Source of the DNA: Bradyrhizobium sp. AZCC 1719
GTDB lineage: Bacteria > Pseudomonadota > Alphaproteobacteria > Rhizobiales > Xanthobacteraceae
NCBI RefSeq assembly: GCF_036924525.1
Contig: NZ_JAZHRU010000001.1
Span: 6,291,001 to 6,355,000, forward strand
DNA length: 64,000 bases
Direction: 5' to 3'
In this document: positions 47,113 through 56,183 of the stretch, piece after piece
Position numbering within the stretch: position 1 is the first letter of the stretch
Layout: each line of letters opens with the position of its first letter
The notes under the pieces: model-generated
Seen by the model: the letters and a program-made list of their open reading frames with translations, nothing else
Told to the model about the DNA's origin: nothing
Database searches by the model: none
Translations under genes and position numbers: made by a program

Positions 47113-47235
47113 AATCTCTTTGCTCTGCAGATCGATGCGTATCACCAAGGCGAAACTGCAGCTTTGACTTGTTCGCGCGAGCACGCGACCACGCTCTCAA
47201 AACCGATTTTTGAGGCATGCACGCCATAGCTGCTG

Positions 47236-48954
47236 TCAACTCGCCTTCGCTTTCACATATCGCCCGGGCGCAGATTCGCCGGGCGGATAGAGGTTGCTGC
47301 CGAGTTGCGTGCGCGCCGGCAGTTGCTCCTCCGCCCACGGCTTGAGCCAACCGATCCAGTCGTTCCACCAACTGCCTGGCTTCTCATCCGCACCTGCGAG
47401 CCACGTTGCCGGGTCGTCGCATCGATCGGCAGATACCCAGTAGCTTCGCTTGTTTTTCGACGCCGGATTGATCACCCCCGCAATGTGCCCGCTCGCACCG
47501 AGGACAAAGCGAATGTCGCCGCTGAACAGGCCTGTCGTGCGATAGGCGGATCGCCAGGGCACGATGTGATCCTCGACGGTAGCCAGGACATAGGCAGGTA
47601 GATCGACCCGCCCCAGATCGACTGATGTGCCGCACATCGTCAGCCGGTTCGGCTCCCGGAGATTGTTCTCCAGGTACATGTTCCTGATGTACCAGCAATA
47701 CATCGGTCCCGGCAGATTGGTGACGTCGGCGTTCCAGAACAGAAGATCGAAACGCTCCGGCGGCTTTCCCTTGAGATAATTGTTGATCACGTTCGGCCAT
47801 ATCAGCTCTTTCGAACGTAGGGTCTGGAAGACGAAACCCAGTTCGGCGCCGCGGTAGATGCCGCCGTTTCCGATCGTCTGCTCGCGCTGCCGCACGCTCT
47901 CCTCGTCCACGAACACGCCGAGATCGCCAGGCTCTCGGAAATCCAGCATGGTCGTCAGCAACGTCACGCTAGCGACCGATTCATCGCCTCGCGTCCGGAG
48001 AATGGCGAGTGCCGATGACAGGATGGTTCCTCCGACGCACCAGCCGACCACGTTGACCTTGTCGGCGCCGGAAATCGATCGGGCGATCTCGATCGCGCGC
48101 ATTGCGCCATGCTCGACATAGTCGTCCCAGCCAAAGTGCCCACAAGAAGCGTCCGGATTGCGCCAGGACACCATGAACACCGTCAAGCCGTGCTCGACCG
48201 CAAACCGGACGAACGAATTGGCCGGCTGGAGATCAAGAATGTAGAACTTGTTGATGCAGGGCGGCACGATCAGCAGAGGCCGCACAGCCACCTGCTCCGT
48301 CGCTGGTTCATACTGAATGAGCTGAAAAAGATCGTTCTCGAATACGACCGCCCCTAGGGAAGCCGCGACGTCCTTTCCAACATCGAACGCGCTCTCGTCC
48401 GTGATCGTCAGATTGCCCTTGCCCAGATCTTCGATCAGATTGTCGAAACCCGCCTTGAGGCTATGGCCTTCGCTGTCCGTCGCCAGCTTGATGACGTCGG
48501 GATTGGTGGCGACAAAGTTCGTCGGGCTCATCGCCTCGACAAGCTGGCGCGTGAAGAAGCGGAGGCGGTGTTTTTCCTTCTCCTCCAGATCCAGCGCTTC
48601 GACGAAATCGACGCAATACCGCGAGTTCAGCAGGTAGGCCTGTTTCAGCGAACTGTAGAGGGAGTTCTCCCGCCATTCCGTCGAGTTGAACCTGCGATCG
48701 CCGCGTGCGGGTTCCAGCGCGGGCTCGGCCTGAACGCCTGCGGCCAATTTGATGACGTGCTCCGTGAGTTGGTACATGCGCCTCAAATGCTCGGCCTGCA
48801 ATTCGGCGATGCGTCCCGACGAACTCAAGGCCGAGTTCAACTTCGCACCTTCACTATCGGCGCCCGGTATCCACCCCAGAGACCGCCACAGGCTCGCGCC
48901 CGCCTTCATGAACCCATCAACAAATTCGTCCGGCATGTTGAATGGCCGATTCAT
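47236..48954 (-). CDS. phaC: poly(3-hydroxybutyrate) polymerase PhaC (class I-like)
   Basis: About 572 residues. Polymerises 3-hydroxybutyryl-CoA on the granule surface. The lipase-like box is GWCVGGTILS with catalytic Cys306; the Asp (VEDHIVPWRSAYR) and His (GASGHIAGVINP) of the triad are in the C-terminal third. ATG 48954 with GAGGG five bases upstream gives MNRPFNMPDEFV; longer frames upstream lack resemblance. It is separated from phaA/phaB by the oxidase, malic enzyme and regulator genes but shares their strand. Confidence 0.94.
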   Translation of the reverse strand: MNRPFNMPDEFVDGFMKAGASLWRSLGWIPGADSEGAKLNSALSSSGRIAELQAEHLRRMYQLTEHVIKLAAGVQAEPALEPARGDRRFNSTEWRENSLYSSLKQAYLLNSRYCVDFVEALDLEEKEKHRLRFFTRQLVEAMSPTNFVATNPDVIKLATDSEGHSLKAGFDNLIEDLGKGNLTITDESAFDVGKDVAASLGAVVFENDLFQLIQYEPATEQVAVRPLLIVPPCINKFYILDLQPANSFVRFAVEHGLTVFMVSWRNPDASCGHFGWDDYVEHGAMRAIEIARSISGADKVNVVGWCVGGTILSSALAILRTRGDESVASVTLLTTMLDFREPGDLGVFVDEESVRQREQTIGNGGIYRGAELGFVFQTLRSKELIWPNVINNYLKGKPPERFDLLFWNADVTNLPGPMYCWYIRNMYLENNLREPNRLTMCGTSVDLGRVDLPAYVLATVEDHIVPWRSAYRTTGLFSGDIRFVLGASGHIAGVINPASKNKRSYWVSADRCDDPATWLAGADEKPGSWWNDWIGWLKPWAEEQLPARTQLGSNLYPPGESAPGRYVKAKAS

Positions 48955-49077
48955 CGGTACCCTCGCTGCAATGAGATGCTTGTTTCGTTTCCTGTCCCGG
49001 GCGCTTCTATCTGGTGCCCTTCGTCTGCTAGCCGCAATGCGCCTGGATGTCGGAGCGATCGCGTGACATCGGCCGTC

Positions 49078-49101
49078 AGGCCCACCGGAGTTGGTGGGCC
49101 T
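49078..49101 (-). terminator. hairpin between the sigma-54 regulator gene and phaC
   Basis: AGGCCCACC-ggagtt-GGTGGGCCT is a perfect 9-bp stem 17 bp after the regulator stop. There is no T-run on the minus strand, so it is at most a partial terminator. Confidence 0.5.
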
Positions 49102-49117
49102 GGTTGGCCCATCGTCG

Positions 49118-50494
49118 TCAGGATCCAGAGCGAACGATTGAGCCCTCGCGGATTCCATCAACATTCACGGAGAGACGCTTGATCTTGTCGTACAATGTCT
49201 GCTTTGGGATGCCCAGGAGAGCCGCAGTTGCCTGGACGTCGCCCTGCTTGCGCCGCAACGCGTCCTCGATGATAGATCGCTCGATGTTCTCCAACTGTCG
49301 GGGCAACGACACATCCGACGTGCCAAAGCCGGATTTGTTGATCGCCTTGCCATCGAGAACGCCAAGTACGAAGCGATCGGCAACGTTGCGAAGCTCCCGC
49401 ACGTTTCCTGGCCACGAATAGGCCAACAGCGCGGACATGGTCTTGTCGTCCAAAATCGGCGCGTCACGCTCGAACCTTCGGGCGGCATCCAGCGTGAAAT
49501 GCTCGAACAGCAACGGAATATCCTCGCGCCGCTCCCGAAGCGGCGGCAGCTCGATAAAGGCGACGCCCAGGCGGTAGTAGAGGTCGGCGCGAAAAACCTT
49601 CTTGTCGCTCAACTCGAGCAGGTTCACCTTGCTCGCCGCTACCACGCGGCAATCCACGGCGATCGGCTTGTTCGAGCCGACGCGCTCGATAGATCGATCC
49701 TGCAGCGATCTTAACAGCTTCACCTGCACGCTCAGCGGCATGCTTTCGATTTCGTCGAGGAACAGCGTTCCGCCATTCGCGTATTCGATCTTTCCGATCC
49801 TCTGACGCGTAGCGCCGGTGAATGCGCCTACCTCGTGGCCGAACAGCTCGCTCTCGACCAGCGACTCCGGCAGACCGCCACAGTTCACCGGGACGTAGTG
49901 CCCGCCCCGTCGTGCGCTGTGATTGTGCAGGCAGCGCGCGACGACATCCTTGCCGGTTCCGGTCTCGCCATAGATCGTCACGTCAACATTCGTCGAAGCC
50001 AGCGTGGAAACCAACCTGCGCACTTCCTGTATCTGCGGCGACCGGCCCAGCAAGCTCGCCTCGATTCCCTGGCGGTCCGCCAGGACAGACCGCAACGAGC
50101 GTACTTCCAGGGTGAGCCGCCTCTTTTCGACTGCCCTGCGCACCACCGAGACAAGTTGCTCGGACGAGCATGGCTTCTCGATGAAGTCATAGGCACCGTT
50201 CCGCATCGCCTGTACGGCCATTGAAATATCGCCATGCCCGGTGATCAGGATCACTGGAAGATCCTGGTCCAGTCGGCGCAGATCGGATAGCCACTCAAGG
50301 CCGCTCTTGCCGCGCAGGCGCACGTCGCAGACCACGACGAACGGCATTTCGGAACGGACGGCTCCATTAGCGGCTTCAACCGAGACGAATCCTGAAACGG
50401 AAAATCCTGCAAGCTCGAGCGCCTGAACGCCGCCGATCCGGACATCGTCATCGTCCTCGACGTAGATCACGCCAATTGATTGGTCATCGCCCAT
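49118..50494 (-). CDS. sigma-54-dependent response regulator (DctD-like)
   Basis: A 458-residue NtrC-family activator. Receiver domain: VIYVEDDDDVR, phosphoacceptor Asp in VVVCDVRLRGKSG, then ITGHGDISMAVQAMRNGAYDFIEKP as in DctD. AAA+ domain: GETGTGKDVV, the sigma-54 contact loop GAFTGA and GTLFLDEIESM. C-terminal Fis-type helix-turn-helix: ATAALLGIPKQTLYDKIKR. The start overlaps the sensor gene by 11 bases, so the two are a cotranslated pair. Likely ligand class is C4-dicarboxylates or related acids. Confidence 0.93.
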   Translation of the reverse strand: MGDDQSIGVIYVEDDDDVRIGGVQALELAGFSVSGFVSVEAANGAVRSEMPFVVVCDVRLRGKSGLEWLSDLRRLDQDLPVILITGHGDISMAVQAMRNGAYDFIEKPCSSEQLVSVVRRAVEKRRLTLEVRSLRSVLADRQGIEASLLGRSPQIQEVRRLVSTLASTNVDVTIYGETGTGKDVVARCLHNHSARRGGHYVPVNCGGLPESLVESELFGHEVGAFTGATRQRIGKIEYANGGTLFLDEIESMPLSVQVKLLRSLQDRSIERVGSNKPIAVDCRVVAASKVNLLELSDKKVFRADLYYRLGVAFIELPPLRERREDIPLLFEHFTLDAARRFERDAPILDDKTMSALLAYSWPGNVRELRNVADRFVLGVLDGKAINKSGFGTSDVSLPRQLENIERSIIEDALRRKQGDVQATAALLGIPKQTLYDKIKRLSVNVDGIREGSIVRSGS

Positions 50495-52376
50495 GCGAAG
50501 CCCCTGCTACGTCGGCTAGTGGAAGGATCACAATGAATTCGGCTCCGGATGGCCCGAGGTTTCGCGCGCGCAATTCGCCGCCGAAAGAGCGCGCGATGTG
50601 GTTGGAGAGCATCAGTCCAAGGCCGAGCCCTTTTCCTGCAGGCTTGGTCGTCACAAAGGGTTCGAACATGCGCTGGAGAACATCGGGCGCAATTGCCGGA
50701 CCGCTGTTACTGATGGCGATGCGGCATCGGGCGGGCTGTCCGTCTTCCCGCCTCGCCCGGATCAGGATGGTCTTCTGCTCTACACTCTCCACCGCGTCCA
50801 GCGCATTCGCCACGATGTTGCACAACAGTTGCTCAAGCCGCGTCTGATCGGCGAGGACGCAGAGACTCGCCTCGATGTCCGTCACAACTTCGACTGCTCC
50901 CTCTTTGACACGCCCGGCCAGTATCTTGAGACATTCAGCCAGCGCATGTTCGACGGAGACCGTATCGAGCGGGCTGCTCGACTTGTAGGCGAAGACCCGC
51001 AGTTGGCTGGTCAAGCGCCCGAGCCGACGCACCAATTCGCCAATCCGGGTGAGATTGCCACGGGCATCGCCGATGGAACCGCGGTCGACGTACGAGATCG
51101 CGTTGTCAGCGGCAGTCTGCAGGGCCGCCAATGGCTGGTTCAATTCATGCACGATGCCGGCGGACATCTGGCCGAGCGCAGCCAGCTTGCCGGCATGGAC
51201 AAGTTCATCCTGTGCAGCCCGCAGTTCGGCGGTTCTCTCCAGCACCCTGGTCTCAAGCATGTCGTGCGCGGCCTGCAACGCAGCCTGATTGGCCAGGCGT
51301 TGCCTGATCTCTCTCCGGCGTTGCAGCACGAGCCCAGTTGCCAGCAACGCAACCATGGAGGCGAGGCCCGACATCGCACCGATGACCAGCGCGGTCTGCC
51401 GTATCGGCGCCTCGTCGTCGAGAAGGACGAGCTTCCAGAGACCTCGGTTAGTTGGAAGCTCGCTGACCGCATAAGCGGTTCCGCTCTCGGTCGTGACACG
51501 CGCGCCGCCTTTGGATTGCGCGACCACGGTCCATCCGAGCGGCGTCAGGTCGTGGTTGCCGTAAGGTTTGGATCGAGAAATGTCATCACGCATCTGAACC
51601 GACAGCGCCGCCATTGGCCGATAGCGCCACTCGTCACGGGAGGCGAGTATAGGGACCTGACGCTCGTCGAGCAGAAGAATGTCGCCTTCAGCATTGCGCC
51701 ACTCACGCTCGAACGAATCCAGATTGACCTTGACTGTGGCGACCCCGCGGGTCGCCCCGCCATCCTTTAGGGCATAAGAAAGATAATAGCCGGCGCGCGC
51801 GCTCGTAATACCGATACCGAAGAACGCCCCTCGGCCGCTGGCGAGAGCTTCGCTCACATATGGGCGGTACGAAAGGTTTCGGCCAACCGGCGTGCCTGGC
51901 TGCTCGAAATCGGCCGCCGCCAAGGTGTCGCCCGAAACACCTAAAACGTAAAGGTTGTCGGCTCCTGCAAGCAGGTTGATCGATTTCAAGTGCAGGCTGA
52001 CCGATTGCTGCAGCGCGGCATCTTGGGGAGTGCCGAGCAATTGGAAGACGCTCGGAGACGTCTCCAGCAATGACGGCAAATATTCAAATCTTGAGAGATG
52101 ACCGTCGAGCCTGGCTGCTTCCATGGCCAGCCGCTGCTGAGCGGCAGAGTGCAAATAGTCCAGTCCACGCTGGAAAGACACTGCATATCCGACCCACGAA
52201 GCGGCCACGACCAGCGCGAGGGCGGCTGTTCCGCGAACAAGCCAACGCGTGGACTTGGGTGTCGCCGACCTGACTTCGGGCTTCCCCTTGACGTCCACCA
52301 GGGATGGAAGGTCCGTCATGCTGTGAACCAAACAAATCCGGGGAGTGTCGGCTACAACAGACGACCACTCAGGCAT
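50484..52376 (-). CDS. membrane sensor histidine kinase (DctB-like)
   Basis: 630 residues from ATG 52376, which overlaps the cydB stop by eight bases; ATG 52319 is a possible alternative. One helix near residue 55, a periplasmic double-Cache domain (to about residue 310; LSYRPYVSEALASGRGAFFGIG is DctB-like), a second helix, a coiled coil, the H-box GIVHELNQPLAALQTAADNA, and the ATPase motifs LLCNIVANALDAVE and GKGLGLGLMLSNHIA. It should sense a periplasmic carboxylate and phosphorylate the next gene's product. Confidence 0.93.
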   Translation of the reverse strand: MPEWSSVVADTPRICLVHSMTDLPSLVDVKGKPEVRSATPKSTRWLVRGTAALALVVAASWVGYAVSFQRGLDYLHSAAQQRLAMEAARLDGHLSRFEYLPSLLETSPSVFQLLGTPQDAALQQSVSLHLKSINLLAGADNLYVLGVSGDTLAAADFEQPGTPVGRNLSYRPYVSEALASGRGAFFGIGITSARAGYYLSYALKDGGATRGVATVKVNLDSFEREWRNAEGDILLLDERQVPILASRDEWRYRPMAALSVQMRDDISRSKPYGNHDLTPLGWTVVAQSKGGARVTTESGTAYAVSELPTNRGLWKLVLLDDEAPIRQTALVIGAMSGLASMVALLATGLVLQRRREIRQRLANQAALQAAHDMLETRVLERTAELRAAQDELVHAGKLAALGQMSAGIVHELNQPLAALQTAADNAISYVDRGSIGDARGNLTRIGELVRRLGRLTSQLRVFAYKSSSPLDTVSVEHALAECLKILAGRVKEGAVEVVTDIEASLCVLADQTRLEQLLCNIVANALDAVESVEQKTILIRARREDGQPARCRIAISNSGPAIAPDVLQRMFEPFVTTKPAGKGLGLGLMLSNHIARSFGGELRARNLGPSGAEFIVILPLADVAGASHGR

Positions 52377-53373
52377 AGTCCAACTCTATGGTTTTGCCTC
52401 GGAATACGCGATAGGAAAATCCCGTGTAGGCGATAATGACGGGCAGCGTGATGCAAACCCCGACCAGGATGATCTTGAGCGATTCGGGGCTACTGGCGGC
52501 CTGCCAGACGGTGAGCCGGTCGATCACGATGAAGGGATAGATGCTGTAGCTGAGGCCGAGGAAGCTCAGGAAGAAGACGAGCACCAGCAGCGCGAAAGGC
52601 AGCCAGCACAGGCTGCCACTCACGGCTTGCGAGCCGAGCAGGAGCCGCACCGTCAACAGCGCAATTGCGGCCGTGATCGGGATCGACGCCACCGCAATCA
52701 TCGCCGGCAGGGTGAACCACCTGACGCGAACGGTCTCGCTGATCCACGGTGTTGCCATCGAAATCAGGATCAGACCCAGCACCATGGGCGGCCAGGCGAT
52801 CTTGCTCCATTGGATCGCCTTGTCCTGGAGCTGCCCATCTGTCTTCATCACCAGCCATGTGGCACCGAGCAGCGCGTAGGCCATCGGCAGCGCCACCGCG
52901 ATTGCACCGGCAAAGACCGGATAATTCCAGCCTTCGCCGAAGCCGCTGATATAGCGGCCGAGCATCCATCCCTGACACACCGATGCCAGCATCGACCCGG
53001 CAATGAACAGGCGATCCCACATCGCTTTCCGGTTGGTCTTTGCCTTGACCCTGAAGTCAAAGGCCGCACCGCGCAAGATCAAGCCAACCAGCATGAGAGC
53101 GGTCGGTAGATAAAGTTCCGACAGCACCAGCCCATGCGCCTTCGGAAAGGCAACCAAAAGGAGGCCGACGCCGAGCACCAGCCAGGTTTCATTGGCGTCC
53201 CAGAACGGGCCGATGGAGGCGATCATGGTATCTCGCTCGTCAGGCGTCGCTCGATGCATCAACATGCCGACCCCAAGGTCGTATCCGTCGCTCACGACGT
53301 AGACGAGCAGCGAGACGCCCATCAGCCCGATGAAGATCAGCGGAAGCAGTTCGTCGAAAGACATCGAGGTCAT
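52369..53373 (-). CDS. cydB: cytochrome bd-type quinol oxidase subunit II
   Basis: 334 residues, eight or nine helices; partner of CydA in a quinol:oxygen oxidoreductase. ATG 53373 has GGGAG upstream. MSFDELLPLIFIGLMGVSLLVYVVSDGYDLGVGML is the CydB opening, and WDANETWLVLGVGLLLVAFP is the conserved helix with Asp/Glu near heme d. It overlaps cydA by four bases and the sensor kinase by eight, making cydA-cydB-sensor-regulator one transcript. Confidence 0.95.
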   Translation of the reverse strand: MTSMSFDELLPLIFIGLMGVSLLVYVVSDGYDLGVGMLMHRATPDERDTMIASIGPFWDANETWLVLGVGLLLVAFPKAHGLVLSELYLPTALMLVGLILRGAAFDFRVKAKTNRKAMWDRLFIAGSMLASVCQGWMLGRYISGFGEGWNYPVFAGAIAVALPMAYALLGATWLVMKTDGQLQDKAIQWSKIAWPPMVLGLILISMATPWISETVRVRWFTLPAMIAVASIPITAAIALLTVRLLLGSQAVSGSLCWLPFALLVLVFFLSFLGLSYSIYPFIVIDRLTVWQAASSPESLKIILVGVCITLPVIIAYTGFSYRVFRGKTIELDYA

Positions 53374-54761
53374 GCGAATTCTCCCTCGCGCTGACACTGG
53401 CGCGGGCCGCCAGCGAGGTCCTCCGAACCGATCACGCCCTTCGGTTTGTCCGCCGTCTCCGCCATGTATTTCAGAACGCCGACATAGGCGACGAGCAAGG
53501 CGACATAGAGCGCAATATAGATACCGAGCGTCAGGGCAATGCTCGACGACGGGACACGCGAGGCGACGTCGCTCGTTCGAATGAGGCCGGAAACGATGAA
53601 GGGTTGGCGTCCGATCTCCGTGACGTACCATCCGGCAATGGTCGCGACCCAGCCGGCAAAGGTCATCGCGGCGAACAACTTGAGCATGGGCCGCGGCATC
53701 CGGCCAAAATCCCAGCCATCTCGCCAATGTCTCCACAGGCCGATCCAGCTTACCAGCAGCATCAGGATGCCGATCCCCACCATGATCCGGAAGCACCAGA
53801 ACACCGGAAAGACCGGCGGATGGGCCGATGGAAACTCGTTCAGTCCCTTGAGCTCGCCATCAGTGTCATGTCGAAGGATCAGGCTGGCGAGCTTCGGCAC
53901 CCCCACTTCGAAATGGTTCGCTCTCGCCGCATCATCGGGGAGCGCGAACAGCAGCAGCGGCGCGCCACGCGTTGTTTCCCAAACACCTTCCATCGCCGCG
54001 ATCTTCTGCGGCTGATGCTTGAGTGTATTCAGCCCGTGAAGGTCACCGGCCACCATCTGGGCCGGCGCGGCCAGTGCCGCGAAAACCAGCCCGGTGCGCA
54101 GCACGCGTGACGCGCTGTCCGTCGCAACTCCCTTCAGGAGCTGCCAGGCGCTGATCCCGATCAGCAGGAACGCGCACGTCAGGGCAGATGCCAGCACCAT
54201 GTGGACCAGACGATACGGGAAGGACGGATTGAAGATGATCTCCAGCCAGCTCCGCGCGTGAAACTGGCCATCCACGATTTCGTACCCTGCCGGCGTCTGC
54301 ATCCATGAATTGAGGGCAAGGATCCAGAATGCGCTCATCAGCGTACCGAACGCGACGAGAAAGGTCGCCCCCAGGTGAACCATCTCCCCAACCCGGCGGT
54401 GGCCGAACAGCATCACGCCGAGAAAGCCCGCCTCCAGAAAGAATGCGGTCAGCACCTCATATCCGAGCAGCGGGCCGGCGATATTCCCGACGCGTTCCAT
54501 GTAGCCCGGCCAGTTGGTGCCGAATTGAAAACTCATGGTGACGCCGCTGACGACCCCAAGCGCAAATGTCAGCGCGAACACCTTGGTCCACAGGCGGTAG
54601 GCGCGAAGCCAATCGAGCGTTTGCTGTGGATCAACTGCACGCAGATGCTTCAACCTGAAAAACAGCAGCACCCAGCCCAACGCGATCGAGATCGACGGAA
54701 ACAGGATGTGAAACGTGATGTTGGCGGCGAACTGAATGCGCGCAAGGAACACGGCGTCCAT
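53370..54761 (-). CDS. cydA: cytochrome bd-type quinol oxidase subunit I (cyanide-insensitive type)
   Basis: 463 residues. The heme b595 ligand His lies in the first helix (IQFAANITFHILFPSISIALG). GRQPFIVSGLIRT follows helix 8. The loop carrying quinone-binding residues is short, as in the CioA branch rather than long-loop E. coli CydA. GGAGGG stands six bases before ATG 54761; an ATG adjoining the Shine-Dalgarno is rejected. High oxygen affinity and insensitivity to cyanide or sulfide would be expected; the last is relevant next to a sulfide-oxidising island. Confidence 0.94.
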   Translation of the reverse strand: MDAVFLARIQFAANITFHILFPSISIALGWVLLFFRLKHLRAVDPQQTLDWLRAYRLWTKVFALTFALGVVSGVTMSFQFGTNWPGYMERVGNIAGPLLGYEVLTAFFLEAGFLGVMLFGHRRVGEMVHLGATFLVAFGTLMSAFWILALNSWMQTPAGYEIVDGQFHARSWLEIIFNPSFPYRLVHMVLASALTCAFLLIGISAWQLLKGVATDSASRVLRTGLVFAALAAPAQMVAGDLHGLNTLKHQPQKIAAMEGVWETTRGAPLLLFALPDDAARANHFEVGVPKLASLILRHDTDGELKGLNEFPSAHPPVFPVFWCFRIMVGIGILMLLVSWIGLWRHWRDGWDFGRMPRPMLKLFAAMTFAGWVATIAGWYVTEIGRQPFIVSGLIRTSDVASRVPSSSIALTLGIYIALYVALLVAYVGVLKYMAETADKPKGVIGSEDLAGGPRQCQREGEFA

Positions 54762-54811
54762 CAACATCCCTCCAGGTTCACGCGACACCTCCTGCGTGAA
54801 TCAAATGCGCG

Positions 54812-56134
54812 TCAATGCAGCTTCACATGCGGCTCGGTCCGCCGGGTGATCAGACGGACCAGCGTGTCGAGCGCAACCTTCACCGAGCCGTGCAGTGCGT
54901 GTTCGTGCATCTTGTAGAGAGACAGGTACATCATCCTTGCGAAGATGCCCGCAAAGACAAGGTTGCCTCCCACCAGCGCTCCCATCATCGAACCGACGGT
55001 GCTGAATTCGCCGAGCGACACCAGAGAGCCGAAGTCTTTATACTTGTAGTCCTTGATCGGCTCGCCTTGCAGATAGCGCGGAATCTGGGAATAAAGATGC
55101 GAGGCCTGCTGGTGAGCCGCCTGCGCCCGCGGCGGCACATTACCGCGCTCGCCCCATGAGCAGGCCGAGCAATCGCCGATGGCAAAAATGCCGTCGTCGC
55201 GCGTCGTCTGCAGTGTCGGCCGGACGACGAGCTGATTGATGCGATTGGTTTCGAGGCCGGCGATGTCTTTCAGGAAATCGGGCGCCTTCACCCCCGCTGC
55301 CCAGACGATCAGTTCGGCGGGGATCGTGCGGCCGTCCGTGAGGCTCACGTGGTCGGAGCCGACTTCCGAGACCTTGGCGCCGACAAGCACATTGACGCCC
55401 AGCCTGCCGAGCAACTTGTCCGTCTCTTTCGACACCCGTTCGGGCAATGCGGGAAGCACGCGGTCGGCAGCTTCGATCAGCGTGATCCTGATGTCGTTCT
55501 GAGGATCGACCTGATCGAGGCCGTACGCCACCACTTCGCGTGTCGTCCGGTGCAGCTCGGCCGCAAGTTCGACACCGGTCGCGCCGGCCCCGATGATTGC
55601 GACTTTCAACTGGTGCGCTCCCAGAGGCGCCGATTGGGCATGCGCGCGGATGCACGCATTGACCATTCGTTCGTGGAACCGCCTCGCGTCCGCCTGCGAT
55701 TCAAGCTTGATCGCGTGGTCCGCGACGCCGGGCGTGCCAAAGTCGTTGTTCTGGCTGCCGACGGCGACGACCAGCACGTCGTAATCAAAGGTCCGTCTCG
55801 GCGTGACCTCGCGGCCTTCGGCATCGAAATACGCCGCCACCTGCACCTGACGGCGGTCCCGATCGATCCCGATCATGTCCCCGATGCGGTAGCGAAAGCC
55901 ATGCCAGTAAGACTGAGCGAGATAGTCGACCTCGTGGGCCGAGAGATCCATGCTGCCGGCGGCAATTTCGTGCAGCTTTGGCTTCCACACATGCGTGCGG
56001 TTGCGTTCGATCAGCGTGACATCGAGCTTGCCCTTGCGTCCGTACTTGTCGCCGAGACGGGTCGCAAGCTCCAGTCCGCCGGCTCCGCCGCCGACGATCA
56101 CAATCCGGGGTTTTCCCAACTGCGGCTTACCCAT
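54812..56134 (-). CDS. ndh: type II NADH:quinone oxidoreductase
   Basis: A 440-residue membrane-associated flavoprotein that passes electrons from NADH to quinone without proton pumping. FAD site: IVIVGGGAGGLELATRLGDKYG; NADH site: VAIIGAGATGVELAAELH; and GIFAIGDCSACSW near the C-terminal FAD motif. A C-terminal hydrophobic stretch (GALVGGNLVFAGIFARMMYLSLY) anchors it. It lies upstream of the bd oxidase genes on the same strand, so NDH-2 and the bd oxidase can form a short non-coupled chain. Confidence 0.94.
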   Translation of the reverse strand: MGKPQLGKPRIVIVGGGAGGLELATRLGDKYGRKGKLDVTLIERNRTHVWKPKLHEIAAGSMDLSAHEVDYLAQSYWHGFRYRIGDMIGIDRDRRQVQVAAYFDAEGREVTPRRTFDYDVLVVAVGSQNNDFGTPGVADHAIKLESQADARRFHERMVNACIRAHAQSAPLGAHQLKVAIIGAGATGVELAAELHRTTREVVAYGLDQVDPQNDIRITLIEAADRVLPALPERVSKETDKLLGRLGVNVLVGAKVSEVGSDHVSLTDGRTIPAELIVWAAGVKAPDFLKDIAGLETNRINQLVVRPTLQTTRDDGIFAIGDCSACSWGERGNVPPRAQAAHQQASHLYSQIPRYLQGEPIKDYKYKDFGSLVSLGEFSTVGSMMGALVGGNLVFAGIFARMMYLSLYKMHEHALHGSVKVALDTLVRLITRRTEPHVKLH

Positions 56135-56183
56135 GATGGCCTCGATCGATCGAGTTCACTACCCGCCCAAATGCGCCTCCCGA

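Noticed and set aside
46723..47184. minus-strand frame across the right repeat as a possible integrase C-terminus
   Set aside because: The end (GIFEGRIGDRLKHLKRK) is partly kept in the left repeat, but no tyrosine recombinase motif is recognisable and the left copy has a stop just upstream.
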